DNA from: Diploptera punctata
Taxonomy: Eukaryota; Arthropoda; Insecta; Blattodea; Blaberidae
Direction of reading: 5' to 3'
Assembly (NCBI GenBank): GCA_030220185.1
Contig: JASPKZ010001598.1
Span: forward strand, 1,756,501-1,820,500
Length of the DNA stretch: 64,000 nt
Part shown: piece by piece, positions 1 through 11,866 of the stretch
How the letters are laid out: each line of letters starts with the position of its first letter
How positions within the stretch are numbered: the first letter of the stretch is position 1
Program-made: the position numbers and the translations under genes
Notes under the pieces: model-generated
Database searches by the model: none
Seen by the model: only the letters and a program-made list of their open reading frames with translations
What the model was told of the DNA's origin: nothing

Positions 1-2
1 TA

Positions 3-338
3 GGAAGGACAAACAGGAGTTTTAACATCAGATTCAAAGAACATTTTCGAGACTTCATTCACGCAGAAGGTAAATCAAGCTATGCAAAACACGTCATCCA
101 TGAAGGACATCGCATGTTAAATATTGAAAACACCCTAACAGTAATGCACAGAGAAAATAATCCAGCGAAGATAAACGTACTCGAAGAGATGGAAATCATG
201 AAAGCAGCTCACAACGACAGCCTGATAAACGAAAACGAACCAAATACATGCAACCCCCTCTACCAGATCTTCAGTGAAACACCAGTTTTGAATCCTGCCG
301 ATGATGGGACAAGTCCCGAAAGCGCTACAGTTAAATGA
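3..338 (+). pseudogene. Penelope-like element GIY-YIG endonuclease, 5' cut by window edge
   Basis: The frame is open from base 3 (no stop before 338): GRTNRSFNIRFKEHFRDFIH, then SSYAKHVIHEGH and a C-terminal tail ending PESATVK. The R-x3-F-x3-F/Y-KEH pattern and the later AxH...H pattern match the second half of the GIY-YIG domain of Penelope-like retroelements; the GIY and YIG strands would lie just upstream. The 3' flank (AGTTGAGGAGACGGACC at about 344) resembles the ends of the foldbacks at 1001-1270 and 35317-35690. A retroelement fragment rather than a host gene. Confidence 0.75.
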
Positions 339-806
339 TAATTAAGTTGAGGAGACGGACCTTTCAGGTGAATATTCTATAATTTTATATTAATTTTGAA
401 TAAACCTCAACGGAACACATCATGAATCTTATAAAAGTTGATCAATGAGATTGGGTGTGCAAAGAGAGATATATCTATTTAAGTTATATCTCTTTACACG
501 CCAAGAATTCCAAAATCACGAACTATGTAAGATTAATTGTGAGGTTCGTCTGCCCAACACCAGAGGAAGAGAGATGCAAGACTTCCTTACAGTCAACTCA
601 GAAGTCAGTTTTTTTTTGCTGAAAATGTTGGATAAGTCGGCCGAAACACGTTCCAGGCATCAGGGCAAAATATGAATGAGGGCAAATGAAATTATTGATT
701 TTCCTTAGTCATGATACACTAAAAACATTGAGTGAATTGATTTGAATATCATTTCAGTCAATACGAATAAAATTCATTGTTAAAACCGTTGAGGTGGAGA
801 GTCATA
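339..806. other. PLE 3' flank and unassigned AT-rich DNA
   Basis: The first ~100 bases look like the non-coding end of the preceding PLE fragment. I recognise nothing in the remainder; short open frames here have no family signature. Confidence 0.4.
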
Positions 807-1001
807 CATGACTGCCTGAATAAACACCTACACAGACTTGGCATAACAGATTCACCTGAATGCCCTTTTTGCAATTTAAATGAAGATATGGAAAGAAACC
901 ATCTCCTCCGTTGTCCAGCTTTTGTAGAAGAGATCAGCCTTTCTGTTATACATTGGAGTGCAAGAGAGTGAATGATTTCATTATCAAGTGCTCGACATTA
1001 G
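807..1001 (+). mobile_element. LINE (RNase H type) 3'-end fragment
   Basis: Encodes HDCLNKHLHRLGITDSPECP, then CNLNEDMERNHLLRCPAF: the C-x2-C...H...C zinc-knuckle C-terminus that follows RNase H in several non-LTR retrotransposons. Nearly identical to 15017-15211 and to the reverse strand of 2550-2745, and ends at the same ...CTCGACATTAG. Confidence 0.85.
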
Positions 1002-1275
1002 AATCTTTATGCCTGTAGGCCTTTCAGAACAACCATTCCATCTTCAGCAGGTCCCTCTTTGCTACAACATCCAGTATGATGGTTGATGCTACTGGTCCTA
1101 ATGTGGTACATTAAGACCAGCAGCATCAACCATCATACTGGATGTTGTAGCGAAGAGGGACCTAGATGGAACGGATGTTCTGAAAGGCCTACAGGCATAA
1201 AGATTACGTATTTTATAAGTTGAGGACGACGGATTTTACCTAAAAAGGTATATTATAACTTATTTTATTTTATAT
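1001..1275. repeat. Penelope-type foldback element
   Basis: Arms 1001-1095 and 1110-1200 are reverse complements (both contain TACAACATCCAGTATGATGG or its complement). The right end continues with AGTTGAGGACGACGG, also present at the end of the 35317-35690 foldback. The left arm carries an intact hammerhead-like motif on the minus strand; the right arm has lost the CTGAAGA core. Confidence 0.75.
1012..1051 (-). ncRNA. Hammerhead-ribozyme-like motif (stem III GGCC)
   Basis: Minus strand reads stem I CCTG, core CTGAAGA, an extra T, stem II GGAA-TGGTTG-TTCT, GAAA, palindromic stem III GGCC, cleavage dinucleotide TA, stem I partner CAGG. Every conserved hammerhead core position is present. The palindromic stem III would favour a dimeric fold. 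Activity is inference. Confidence 0.6.
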
Positions 1276-1589
1276 CATTCCAGACTTGTGTTCAGGATTA
1301 AGTTATAAACAGAATCGAGAAATAACTTTACCTGTATAACCAATCGAATATCTCACTAATCCTCGTTCTTCAATATTTCAGCTCTGGAAATCCATGCTCT
1401 TTTATAACAAGGACTGCTGACCAATAGTTGCCTCCATTGAAAGATAAGGACAGAAAGTGTTTTCCTGTGACGCGTATTTCTAAAGATGTGCATTCTATGG
1501 AAAATGAGCACCAAATAACCTACATGGCAATTGTGTTTACTCCTCACTCCTTTGCGATATACCCACTTGCAGTCTTATTTTGATTATAC

Positions 1590-2245
1590 AATACCTCTAA
1601 TCGTTTACAATTTAAGAATATCTACATCTAAAACAAAAATATTAGCTCTGAAAGGAAAATGTGCAATAAGAACAAAAATAATGATAAACAATGTAATTAT
1701 AGACCATGTTCAGAATTTTAATTATTTGGGATGTCATTTAGGCTATGACAGAAATTTAGATCAACACACTAAAATACGATTCAATTATCTATGTGCCACA
1801 ATTAAACGCACTTTATTGAATAAGACTAGAAAAGAAACTATATTTTGAAGTTTTACAAAGTATTGGCAGTTCCATCTCTCATATATGGTTGTGAAACCTG
1901 GACATTAACAAAGGCAGATAGTAAACAAATAGAGGCTGCTGAAATGAAGATGTTGAGAGCAATAGCAGGATACCAAAGGACCGATAAAAAGAAAAACGAA
2001 GATATACGAGAACAGAACTTAATATATTTAATCTCTGTGAAAGAATAAAATATTATCAAAATGCTTATCTTCAGCACATATTACGAATGAATGAACAGCG
2101 CATACCAAGAAGAATGTATAATTATAAACCAAAAGGGAGAAGAATGTTGGGAAGACCATTGAAGAAATGGAAGGATCAATTCGACCTATAATGAGATCGG
2201 AACAGGCCATTGGGCTTAATCCTTGCTGTTGATGATAATACCTCT
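1590..2245 (+). mobile_element. LINE 3' fragment (RT C-terminal region), frameshifted
   Basis: Pieces in several frames give FNYLGCHLGYDRNLDQ, then FYKVLAVPSLIYGCETWTLT, AEMKMLRAIAGYQRTDKKKN and YNYKPKGRRMLGRPLKKW. This order (YLG, YG-ETW, GRP-KRW) is the C-terminal part of a non-LTR reverse transcriptase protein. A frameshift near 1847 and stops near 2048 break it. It ends at a GATGAT tail. Confidence 0.85.
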
Positions 2246-2530
2246 AAATGTACAGAAAAAATAAATAAAAATAAACATTCAGTTTTACCCTATGCCACAC
2301 CCACTATAATGACGTTACGTGGCAACACCTGAGGCTCTATCTCCTCTCCTAAGAGCTTATTGCAGTGGCGTAATCAAACTAATTATTTTGGGAAGGCTCA
2401 GATATAACGTGGTTTAGAAAATACCACTTTTCAATATTCTATCAATTGTAACTACTGTTTTGAATCCTGGGTTTATTTTTAATTTACGTTTCCTATAAAA
2501 TGGATTTTTTATATACAGATTTTCAATGTT

Positions 2531-3268
2531 GGTTGGTTGGTTGGTATCTAATGTCGAGCACTTGATAATGAAATCATTCGCTCTCTTGCACTCCAATATT
2601 TAGCAGAAAGGTTGGTCTCTTCTACAAAAGCTGGACAACAGAGGAGATAGTTTCTTTCCATATGTTCATTTAAATTGCAAAAAGGGCATTTAGGTGAATC
2701 TGTTATGCCAAGTCTGTGTAGGTGTTTATTCAGACAGTCATGTCCCGTTAGCAGTCTGAATATTGCTACTGCTGATTTTTTTGTAATGTAGTAATGTCAT
2801 AAGTTTGTAGATTTTCCCACTCCTTTCCAGATGTTTTGGTGGTGTATTCTTCTCTAAGTTTATTGATAGATTTATTTGAGATAATTCTTTTGATAGAGTG
2901 AAAGGAAACTGCAGTAGAAGTTGGGTTCGAAACAATTTTGCTACCCTTCTTGGCTAGAAAATCGGCTATTTCATTGCCTGTCACTCCACAATGGGCCGGA
3001 ATCCATTGAAGTACAACTTTTTTATGTAGACGGGGTAACTGTTTTATTATTTTGTGACATTCAATAATTTTGATGCTTTTGGGTGTTGTGTCTCGTGTTA
3101 TAGCAAGAATGGCTGCTTTGGAGTCACATAGAATTACAACTTTTGTAAATTTTTGGATGTGATATAAAAGATTTTGTAAACTTAAGAAAATTGCCAGAAT
3201 TTCGCGATCAAAGTTTGTTGAATTTGTATTTAATTTACGATAAAAGGAAAAAAGTGGGCATACTGCAA
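2531..3268 (-). mobile_element. LINE insertion, RNase H domain, 5'-truncated, 14-bp TSD
   Basis: The minus strand encodes RNase H signatures VVILCDSKAAILAI and WIPAHCGVTGNEIADFLAKK, followed after a frame change by the zinc-knuckle C-terminus, ending in a (GGTT)n tail at 2531. The 14-base AGATTTTCAATGTT flanks it at 2517-2530 and 3269-3282, so both ends are exact. The last RNase H Asp (EIAD) is intact, unlike the copy at 14303. Confidence 0.92.
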
Positions 3269-3479
3269 AGATTTTCAATGTTTACAGATTTTTCTGTGCC
3301 TAAAGTTTTATTTTCCTTCTACACTCGTCCCTATCCATCCATTCCATGTCCTCCAGTCATCTTGTTCTCATTCCAGTTCTTATTTCTTGCATCCACAAGT
3401 TTCGAGGTCTAGCAATCACGCTTGGTTTGTCGCAATGTAATTATATACTTTAATTAACCATCACACTGAAAAATAAAAC

Positions 3480-4190
3480 AATTAAAATTTTACAAAATTA
3501 TGGCAGTGTCTGTCTTAACATATGCAAATGAGAATTGGACTCTTAACAGTTCAGACAGAAGAAAAATAGAAACTGTACAAATTAAGGTATTAGAAAAGAC
3601 TTAAATATCTTTAATTTAACAAATAGAATTAACAATATGAGAAACAACTGATGTGAATATGTTAAAAGAATCCCTCAGCTGTTAATAAAATTTAAACCAA
3701 TAGGACATAGAAGTGTTGATGCCAATTTACTATATGGGAAGATTCATTAAATCCCACTTGATGTAAAAACAGGTCAAAAGGCCTAATTTCATAAAGACCT
3801 TCAAATTGACAATGTATCCCATAACATATATCAGTTTAATTAATTTAATATGGACACTAAAAAAAAACATGAAAGCAGAATAACGGCTTGTGAAATGAGA
3901 TTCATGCGCAGAACAGCGGGTTACACCAGATGGGATCGGAAAAGGAACACCGATATCTTAAAAGAATTGAAGACTACGCCAATTTTGGAATATATTAAAC
4001 AGTACCAACTAAATTGGAAACACCATCTTGAAAGAATGAGTTCAAATCAGATCCCCAAAGCTGTTTATAATTATATACCAAGAGGACGAAGATCACTGGG
4101 CCGTCCTATAAAACGCTGGAGGTAAAATTTTCTATAGGATCGTAACAGGCCTTGGCCTAATACTTGGAAGGAAGAAGAAGAAGATTAATT
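3480..4190 (+). mobile_element. LINE 3' fragment(s) with GAA tail
   Basis: 3490-3600 encodes degraded FYKIMAV-VLTYANENWTL; 3850-4125 encodes ACEMRFMRRTAGYTRWDRKR and YIPRGRRSLGRPIKRWR, followed by GATCGTAACAGGCCTTGG and a (GAA)n tail. Copies of the same 3' end are at 44620-44700 (+) and 63877-64000 (-). The 3600-3850 part is too degraded to assign. Confidence 0.8.
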
Positions 4191-4199
4191 TAATTTTTT

Positions 4200-4785
4200 T
4201 TTTCTCCGTGTTACATTACATGGTTGTAAAACATGCGACTCTTACTTTAAGGGACGAGAAAAGATTACAAATATTTGAGAATTAGGAAAATATTTGGACC
4301 AAAGAGATATGAACTGATACACAAATGGAGAAGTGAGTTACGTGATCTTTACGGAAAGGTATAATAAGGAAACCTATGCTATTCTTAAGGAAACTGATAT
4401 ATCAACTCTTGTGAAATTTAAAAAATGCAATGGGCTAGGCACGTTCAAAGAATCGACAAAGAATGCATACCTAAGAAAGTGATGACGGAGGAGATGTTTG
4501 GGAAGCAGCGAGTAGGAAAACCTAAGAAAAGATGGATGGACTCAGTGAAGGAAGATTTGTCATCAAGTCCTGAACTGTAGGAATTGCAAACAGAGAGCAT
4601 GCATGGATAGAGAAGATTGGAATCTTGCATCAAGTAGGTCCGGGTCCACTATGGGCTGTAGGGCCATTGGAAAAAGAAGAAGAAGGAGGAGGAGGAGAAG
4701 AAGAAGGAGAAGACGTAGAGGGGGAAGAAGAAGAAGAAGTAGAAGGAGGAGGAGAAGAAGAAGATTAGATGTAATCAGTGAAGAT
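4200..4785 (+). mobile_element. LINE 3' fragment ending in purine-rich microsatellite
   Basis: A degraded frame gives MQWARHVQRIDKECIPKKVM and GKQRVGKPKKRWMDSVKEDL, the terminal GxP-KRW block of an RTE-like LINE, then a (GAA/GGA)n tract at about 4672-4770. Long Arg-rich and Leu-rich open frames here are translations of that microsatellite. Confidence 0.7.
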
Positions 4786-5899
4786 CTATAAATAAAAAAA
4801 AAATTCATGAGAACACTCCAATAGCTTCAGTCCTTCGGAATTCGCTAAAAATAAAAATATTAATCATTGTATAACACTGGAATTCTCTGAGAATGAACAA
4901 TTTTTTTATCCGACTTAAAAGGTTTTTACTGGTACAATTACAAGATTTAAGAAGTAGCTTAATATTCTTTATTGAGAACACCGTACAGTGGCATTTTTAA
5001 CTACACCACTTTTCAACAATTTGTTTCAATATTAAAAGAAGATTCTTAAATGTGTGCTGTTTCTATCAATTCAATTCAATTTAATGTTTTTTTCCCTAAT
5101 TTGATAACTGTGCAATGATTCTGAAAACATAAGAGAGAAAGATTCCTTTTAAACATATAAAGGGATCTATTTTTGTTTATAGCAGAAAATTTCAGAATTT
5201 AAAAAAAAGAAAAGAAAAACTTTATATTTCTACCCTGTCACTTCACACAAATTTATCAAAATTCAATTTTATGAGAAGTATAATATAAAATAAATAAAAA
5301 TCAAATCCTAGTATTTTACATTGATTATAATAATTAATTATGCCGTATTCTTTGACAGACATGTTTACTTTTCATAATAAATATGAAGAAATCAAAACAG
5401 TGTCCTTTCATCTATACAACACAATTTCGTTTACAGAATTCAATGTACAGTAGAAACTTGTTTATCCAGGTCAATTTCAAAATTTTTCTCCAGAATTTGA
5501 TGTTTAAGTAATAGAAAAATAAATTTAAAGCATGTCAGCACTAAAGAGTCCTGGCTGACTGAAATGACTGCTGTAATGGACTAAGGGAAGTGTCAAACAT
5601 TGCATGACGAAATCTGCCTTGAAATTTCTCCCAGAGAAGCATTATGATGTACCAAGGCTTGCGGCAAGTCGGGGTAGGGCACCGAGGGTCTCTTGGGTCA
5701 TGTTAGATTTAGACGCACTCTCAGAAATTTTATATTTCACACTGAGACGATATTACTGGATATCCCACTTTTATAAATTTTAAATCAATGATGAGCCACA
5801 CTCTATTCGGCCGACTTAATCTACTCGAAAGGAAAGGCTACAAATTAAGTACTTTTTATTCATATCAGATCACAAACTCGGATGTGGATTTTATCACAT
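4786..5899. other. Unassigned AT-rich DNA
   Basis: No coding signature or clear terminal repeat. A ~22-base stretch near 5618-5640 (TTGAAATTTCTCCCAGAGAAG) recurs inverted near 8552-8573, suggesting an old shared repeat. Confidence 0.4.
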
Positions 5900-6790
5900 T
5901 GGAGCGATAGCTCCCCATAACTAGCTTCACAGTATCTTCTTAATTGCTCGGAGCACTAGCTCTCCTGTACTTAACAATAAAATTACATGGCCTTTTATAA
6001 TCATTTCACAAGGAAGTCGTGAATTTGGGTCAAGTATTTCATGAGCATTTTAAATTTTAACTAATTATTATTGGTTAGAATAAATATTCTGACCCACCTC
6101 TACTTTTGTTTTCACATATGCGACAGGATATACTAATTTTTAGGGCGTGACTTTTGAATATCTGACTTCCTTAAAAACTCATATCCACCCTTTCTTGGGG
6201 CCGATAGCTCCTCTAACTAGCTTCACTGTATCTTCTTAATCGCTCGGAGCACTAGCTCTCCTGTACTTAACAATAAAATTACATGGCCTTTTATAATCAT
6301 TTCACAAGGAAGTCGTGAATTTGGGTCAAGTATTTCATGAGCATTTTAAATTTTAACTAATTATTATTGGTTAGAATAAATATTCTGACCCACCTCTACT
6401 TTCATCTTCACATATGCGACAGGATATACTAATTTTTAGGGCGTGACTTTTGAATATCTGACTTCCTTAAAAACTCATATCCACCCTTTCTTGGGGCCGA
6501 TAGCTCCTCTAACTAGCTTCACTGTATCTTCTTAATCGCTCAGAGCACTAGCTGCCCTGTACTTAACAATAAAATTACGTGGCCTTTTATAATCATTTCA
6601 CAAGGAAGTCGTGAATTTGGGTCAAGTATTTTATGAACATTTTAAATTTTAACTAATTATTATTGGTTAGAATAAATATTCTGACCCACCTCTATTTTTG
6701 TTTTCACATATTCAACAGGATATACTAATTTTTAGGGCATGACTTTCGAATATCTTAAGACTTGCTTAAAAACTCATATATCCATCCTTT
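5900..6790 (+). repeat. Three tandem copies of a 296-bp unit
   Basis: The landmark ACATGGCCTTTTATAATC occurs at 5985, 6281 and (as ACGTGG...) 6577, spacing exactly 296 each time. The first unit starts near GATAGCTCCCC, the others at GATAGCTCCTCTAAC. Copies 1 and 2 are nearly identical; copy 3 has more changes. No open frame persists through the unit. Confidence 0.95.
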
Positions 6791-7309
6791 CTTGGGGTCG
6801 AGAATCTTTGCATTTTCTAACAGCTATGATTTTTTGAGGATAAGTTTTCCAAATGAGATGATGCTTAAAAGTCATACACCTTTTCACATCTCTCTTCAAC
6901 AATATTAGGTACACTTCAATAAATTTAACTTGAATGTTTTGTACATCTGACCGTTTCCAAACCCAAGACCATAAACATAACAGTTGTGCTTACAAATTTC
7001 TCAACGAGTATATATCTTCTAAAAGGGGACAGTGCCTGAGATTTTCTTTAGGATACCTGCAACTTCCTCTTTAGGTACATTGACCTGCCACCCTCTGAGT
7101 TTTGATTTTATGCTTGAACTTGTTATAATAATTGTTATAGGCAGTAAAATGGCAATTTCTACATAAAAAATTAAGAAGATAACTGCAATTAGAAAAAAAT
7201 TAAGTGAAAATGGTAGTCGAGCAGAATTCTTGGGCAATTAGTCATTTAGCAAGTAGCTTAAGGAGTGGTACGAATCAATAATAAAATTAATTTTGAATTT
7301 ACCAGCTAA
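6791..7309. other. Unassigned DNA
   Basis: I see no family signature, terminal repeat or convincing coding frame. Confidence 0.35.
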
Positions 7310-8235
7310 ATTACAATCCACAAGGACATAGAAGTTGTGGACGATCATTTAAAAGATGGAGCGAGCAACTATAATATGGAGCCAGAACAGATCAGAAATG
7401 GTCTAAGCCAGGGCCACCCAAACTTTTTAATGGGCCAGGCCAATATCTGATTGTGCAATTGATCGCGGGCCGGAACAACTTCTTGGCATCAGCAATCAGA
7501 CACCTTTTCACAAATTTGCCATCAGAAAACGGTTTTCCGTTTTCAGCAATTAGTTTTGAAACTTCATAACTCGCTTCGGTAACATTTCTTTGTCTTACAC
7601 CACCACCCGGAATTAATAACTGCTGTTGTGCCGTAACTTTAGAAAGGAGCTCGTTCTCTTTTTCAGTACGCTCATCTCCATCAAATTTATCAAAACGGCT
7701 ATGCTTTATATGGTAATGTCTTTTAATGTTATATTCTTTCACATCTGCAATAACATCGTTACAAATAACACATAACACTTTGTTTCCATGCTCCTTCACG
7801 AAGTACTTGCTGGCCCAGGATTAGTTAAACTCCCTACATTCGGAATCAACTTTGCGTTTTTTTAAGTATTTTCTCGCTTTAACACTATTTTTACAACTAG
7901 TCCATGCACAGGCTACTGTTTGATTGACAATATAACAAGCGAAACAATTAATGTTCAAAGTTTGGAGTGGGAAAAAAAACTGTAAATAAGGGATGAATCA
8001 TCTCTATTACTTTGTCAAGAGTAGCAGTGACACCTCAAATCCACATTCCAGAGAGATGAATTTCACACAGGGATGTCCAAACTAGATGTTACATTTTAAA
8101 ATCTAAATTAAAAATATAAAATTAATTTGTTCATTTCATTCCTTACGCAGGCCATACGAAAAGCCATGGCGGGCCGGATGTGGCCCACGGGCCATAGTTT
8201 GGATGGCTCTGGTCTAAACCGTGACAGTAGATGAT
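7310..8235 (+). mobile_element. LINE 3' end split by a hAT insertion
   Basis: 7312-7400 encodes QGHRSCGRSFKRWSEQL, then a stop and the 3' tail, which resumes after the hAT element as GTGACAGTAGATGATGATA (8220-8238). Removing 7409-8219 rejoins the LINE tail. Confidence 0.75.
7409..8211 (-). mobile_element. hAT-type DNA transposon relic with BED zinc finger, 8-bp TSD
   Basis: Ends are CAGGGCCACCCAAACT and the complement CAGAGCCATCCAAACTATGG; the flanking octamers GTCTAAGC (7401-7408) and GTCTAAAC (8212-8219) differ at one base. The minus-strand frame 7425-7799 encodes a BED-type finger (CVICNDVIADVKEYNIKRHY, H-x4-H) and VRQRNVTEASYEVSKLIAEN, like the N-terminus of GTF2IRD2/ZBED-related hAT transposases. 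The catalytic domain is missing. Confidence 0.88.
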
Positions 8236-8839
8236 GATATACCAGTACACCTGTCACAGGTTGTGTCCAAAAAATTATCGCTGTATTTAACTGCAAGACA
8301 GAGAAATTGAAGCCAGCATCCAGCAATGGCAATCCCCTGTGGGTAGTGAATGGACTCCCTACTTGACACAGAGCAGAGTGGAGTGAAGCGGGTGCAACAC
8401 AGACAGCAGGTAGTGAGGATTATCCAAAACCATCAAGTGAGAAGATATATTACTTCCCTGTAAACACTGAGGGATTTGGTGCTGAATTTTAGTGCCTTGC
8501 AGTTAAAAACAGCAGATATTATTTTGGACACGATCTCGGTACATCACAACGCTTCTCTGGGAGAAATTTCAAGTAAGGTTTCGGCATGGTTGATAGTTCC
8601 CTTGTGACAATTTAACTTGACTGAAGATGGAGTATAGCCTATCAGATCAGCACAGTGCAGCAGGCTTTGCAATATGCACATGCAGGGGGTAGAGGGGATC
8701 GTATTATACATTCTCCAACTGGACAACATAGTAGGCAGGATCTGCTATGCAATTGGCCTGCCTTATCTTAATACTGAATATCACTATGTGAATGAAAGCA
8801 AGATAAAATATATGGAAATAACAAGCAGTTCAAGCAATG
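8236..8839. other. Unassigned DNA
   Basis: Moderately GC-rich at 8330-8720 but no recognisable coding region; open frames are short and lack family motifs. Confidence 0.3.
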
Positions 8840-8909
8840 ATGTCTGTTTTGCAGTTGCAAAATAAGTTTGAGAAAGTGAAGAAATTTAAATATTTGGGTT
8901 CTATAATTC

Positions 8910-10575
8910 ATTCATAGTGTTCTGCTTAAGAGCAGGTCTTGAATGATCGGTTTTGACATGACGATGTTATCTGAGACATATATTTCATTCCAGCTCAGCA
9001 GTGTATTGATGTGATTCGTCCATATGTTGTTGTTTCCTAGTGTCTCCTTTAGTTTTTCTATCACTATTTGCCTGTCTAGTAGATCGAAGGCCTTCGTGAA
9101 GTCTATGAAGACGGTATAAAATTTCTCTCTGTCTTCTAATGCTTCCCAAATATGTTTCAACAAGAGTTCGATTGCGTTTAGAGTTGACTTTCCTTTTCTA
9201 AACCCGAATTGATTTTCTGGTAGATGCTCATCTATTTCCTCCCTTATTCGTCCTGTTATTAATTTGGTGAAAATTTTGAAGGGACAATTTTCCAGAGCGA
9301 TACCTCTATATTTGTTGGGGTCTTTAGGGTTTCCTTTCCCTTTATATACCACCTTGACAATTGATTTTCTCCATTGTTCAGGTATGGAGGCTGTTTGTAT
9401 GCATTTGTTGTATAATTTTGTCCAAACCTGGTCTAACAGATGTGCCGTGTCTTTTATGTATTCATTGTATATTCCGTCCGGGCACGCTGCTTTCTTGTTT
9501 TTGGAGTTACATATTGCATATCCAACTTCTTCTGTGGTCAGGGGTATCCAGTTTGTGGGCATTGGTGTTAAAATTTCTTGAGGGTTCCTTTTGCCGCAGA
9601 TTGGTCCCCCTTTATTGAGTATGTTGTTGAAATGCGACTCCCATATTTCCATGTCAATGTAGTGTGTTTGCGCTTGTTTCTTTGGGCGGAGTGCTAAATG
9701 TGGGTCTTTCTTGGCCTCCTCCGCTAGCATCCTGCCCTCTTCCTCCAAGAAGGCACTTTTCTTTTCTTTTATTATTCTCTTGTAGTGTTTCCTCTTCTCG
9801 GCGTATGTGAGTAGAAGAGCGTGGTTCTCGGTATTTTGTTGAACAGAAAAAGAGAAGAAATACATCCAGAATTCTACAGCACCGGGGCAATGGTGGACCG
9901 TGCGTGGACAAAAGAAAATTTCGAAATGAGACACGTCATCACTAGGTTGGCAGTCCATGGATTCCACCACCTGATATGCAACAACACAAAATTTCATGAA
10001 GCAAATATAGACTGTCAATGTACGCTATGCGAAAAATCGTGTGACCGATATCACATTGAGCTATGCACAAAAAGAACAAAAACAATGTGTGAATATGCAA
10101 ATATGTAAATTTAAAATGTATTCTATTTTAATCCTGGCTATTTGGCTGCAATAAAATTATTAATTAATTAAGAGCAGGTCTTTCACTGCAAACTCAGCAT
10201 TCTCCACTCTTTCCTTAACTCAGCTTTCCTTTTTGTATCTGCATACAAACCATTTATTTTAATATTGTCTATCATCTGATGTCTTTTTCTGCCTCTAACT
10301 TTCTTTCCATTGACCATTCCTTTTAGAGCATCCTTCAGCAGGCAGTTTCTTCTTAGCCAGTGGTCAATCCAATTTCTTTTCCTCTTCTTTATGAGTTCCA
10401 GCATTGTTCTTCTTTCACCCACTCTGTCTACCACATCTTTATTTCTTACTTTGTCTGTCCATTTTATATGTTCCATTCTTCTCCATATCCACATCTCAAA
10501 AGCTTCCAGTCGCTTTTCCTCATTCCGTCATAATGTCCAAGTCTCTGCACCATACAATGCTACATTCCACACTCT
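8910..10575 (-). mobile_element. LINE copy B, nested in copy A and itself interrupted
   Basis: Reading down from 10575: ETWTL, FEMWIWRRMEHIKWTDKVRN, LELIKKRKRNWIDHWLRRNC, KVRGRKRHQMIDNIKINGLY, RKEWRMLSLQ-stop, then the 3' tail GTGAAAGACCTGCTCTTAAG, which continues on the far side of copy C (8940-8908) as CAGAACACTATGAATGAAT. Confidence 0.8.
8941..10167 (-). mobile_element. LINE copy C: reverse transcriptase fragment with 5' inversion and 15-bp TSD
   Basis: The 15-mer TTAAGAGCAGGTCTT flanks it exactly at 8926-8940 and 10168-10182. The left part (8941 to ~9835) is in minus orientation and encodes the RT fingers/palm: YRGIALENCPFKIFTKLITG, NQFGFRKGKST and FYTVFIDFTKAFD. The right part (~9838-10160) is in plus orientation and encodes the C-terminal Cys/His region (CQCTLCEKSCDRYHIELC), ending in ...AATAAAATTATTAATTAA. 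Inverted 5' half plus normal 3' half within one TSD pair is the twin-priming signature. The RT is incomplete (no YxDD). Confidence 0.9.
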
Positions 10576-11285
10576 ATGATAACGAATGAAAATATGATTG
10601 ATAAAGAAATCAATCAGAGACTAATGTTAGCCAGCAAGGGATATTTTGGACTTAAAAAAACAATTCAGTTCCCGATATATAAATATTCAAACAAAAATAA
10701 AAATATATAAAACTTTATTAAGACCTGCTGCCACCAATGGCTGTGAAAGTTGGGCCCTAACAAAAACTCAAGAAAACAAAATTAGAATATTTGAAAGAAA
10801 AAATATTAAGGAAAATATTTGGCCCAATATGTGAGAGTGGAAACTGGCAAATTAGATAAGATGATGAATTGTATGAACTATATGGCGATGTAGGCATCAT
10901 TAACAATAAAGATGGCTGGGACATCTCTACAGGGAAGAGGAATCAGACATATGTCGTACAGTCACACTGACAACTATAATTAGAAACCGAAGAGTTGGAC
11001 GTCCTAATATTAGATGGCTGGACAGCGTTGAACAGGACCTGAGAACACTGGGTATACAAGGATGGAGAGGGAAGGCGGAGAAGAGGCACGAATGGAGGTG
11101 CATTGTAGGGGCGGTCAAGGCCTGCAACGGGCTGTATAGCTCTGTGTTTGCGGGGAGAAGTGTGGGGAGTGGGAGGATGTACACTTCTATGCTTCTCATA
11201 TACTAACAGCTGAGTCAGCAAATTCCTTTCAGACACACGGAGCTCGGTCCCGAGCAGTAAAACCAAGAATGATGATGATATCACT

Positions 11286-11555
11286 ATAGCAGGAGACCGT
11301 ATATGGAGTCATATGGTTAGTGTGAATATCCCTCAACCCATGTTTCAGTTTTCTTAACTGGATTTTGTTACTTATTATATCAAATAGCTAGTCGGTTATC
11401 ATTATGAAGCTAAGGGAATCCTGATTGCAAACGTATTGTTCTAAATTTCATATTAACACAATTCCTCACTGACTACGGAAAATTTTGACCTATACCTCCA
11501 GAGATTTAACATCAGAGAGAATGTAAGTTGTAATTGTGGTATTAGCAGCCAAAGT
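11286..11555. other. Unassigned DNA
   Basis: No recognised coding region or repeat boundary in this short interval. Confidence 0.3.
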
Positions 11556-11866
11556 GTTGAACATGTATGCTGACGATGTGGTTATTATTCAAGAAAATGA
11601 AAATAATTTGCAGTACTCTTTACATCAATAAAATCAGTTATGCCAAGAATACAATTTTAAAATATCAAAGGAAAAAACTAAAATAATGGCATTTTGGGGA
11701 AGTGAACATATAAGATCAAAAATGATAATAGACAACAAACCTCTGGAACAAGTAACAAATTTTAATTATTCGGGTTGTAATTTTACTATCAACACAAAAA
11801 CTGAAAGAGACGTAAATGTGAAACTGTCCAGATTTCAAATGATATGTGGAACTATACATAAAACAT

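Larger units (their letters stand above)
8840..11285 (+). mobile_element. LINE copy A, outermost of a three-level nest
   Basis: 8846-8905 encodes KFEKVKKFKYLGSII and the protein resumes at about 10576 with TNENMIDKEINQRLML, LKKQF, LLRPAATNGCESWALTKTQE, later NRRVGRPNIRWLDSVEQDLR and a GATGATGATA tail at 11285. The YLGSI-(x)-E-INQR continuity across the gap shows that 8910-10575 was inserted into it. Confidence 0.8.

Noticed and set aside
4603..4808. Poly-Arg and poly-Leu open frames on opposite strands
   Set aside because: Translations of the (GAA/GGA)n microsatellite at a LINE tail; no non-repetitive coding content.
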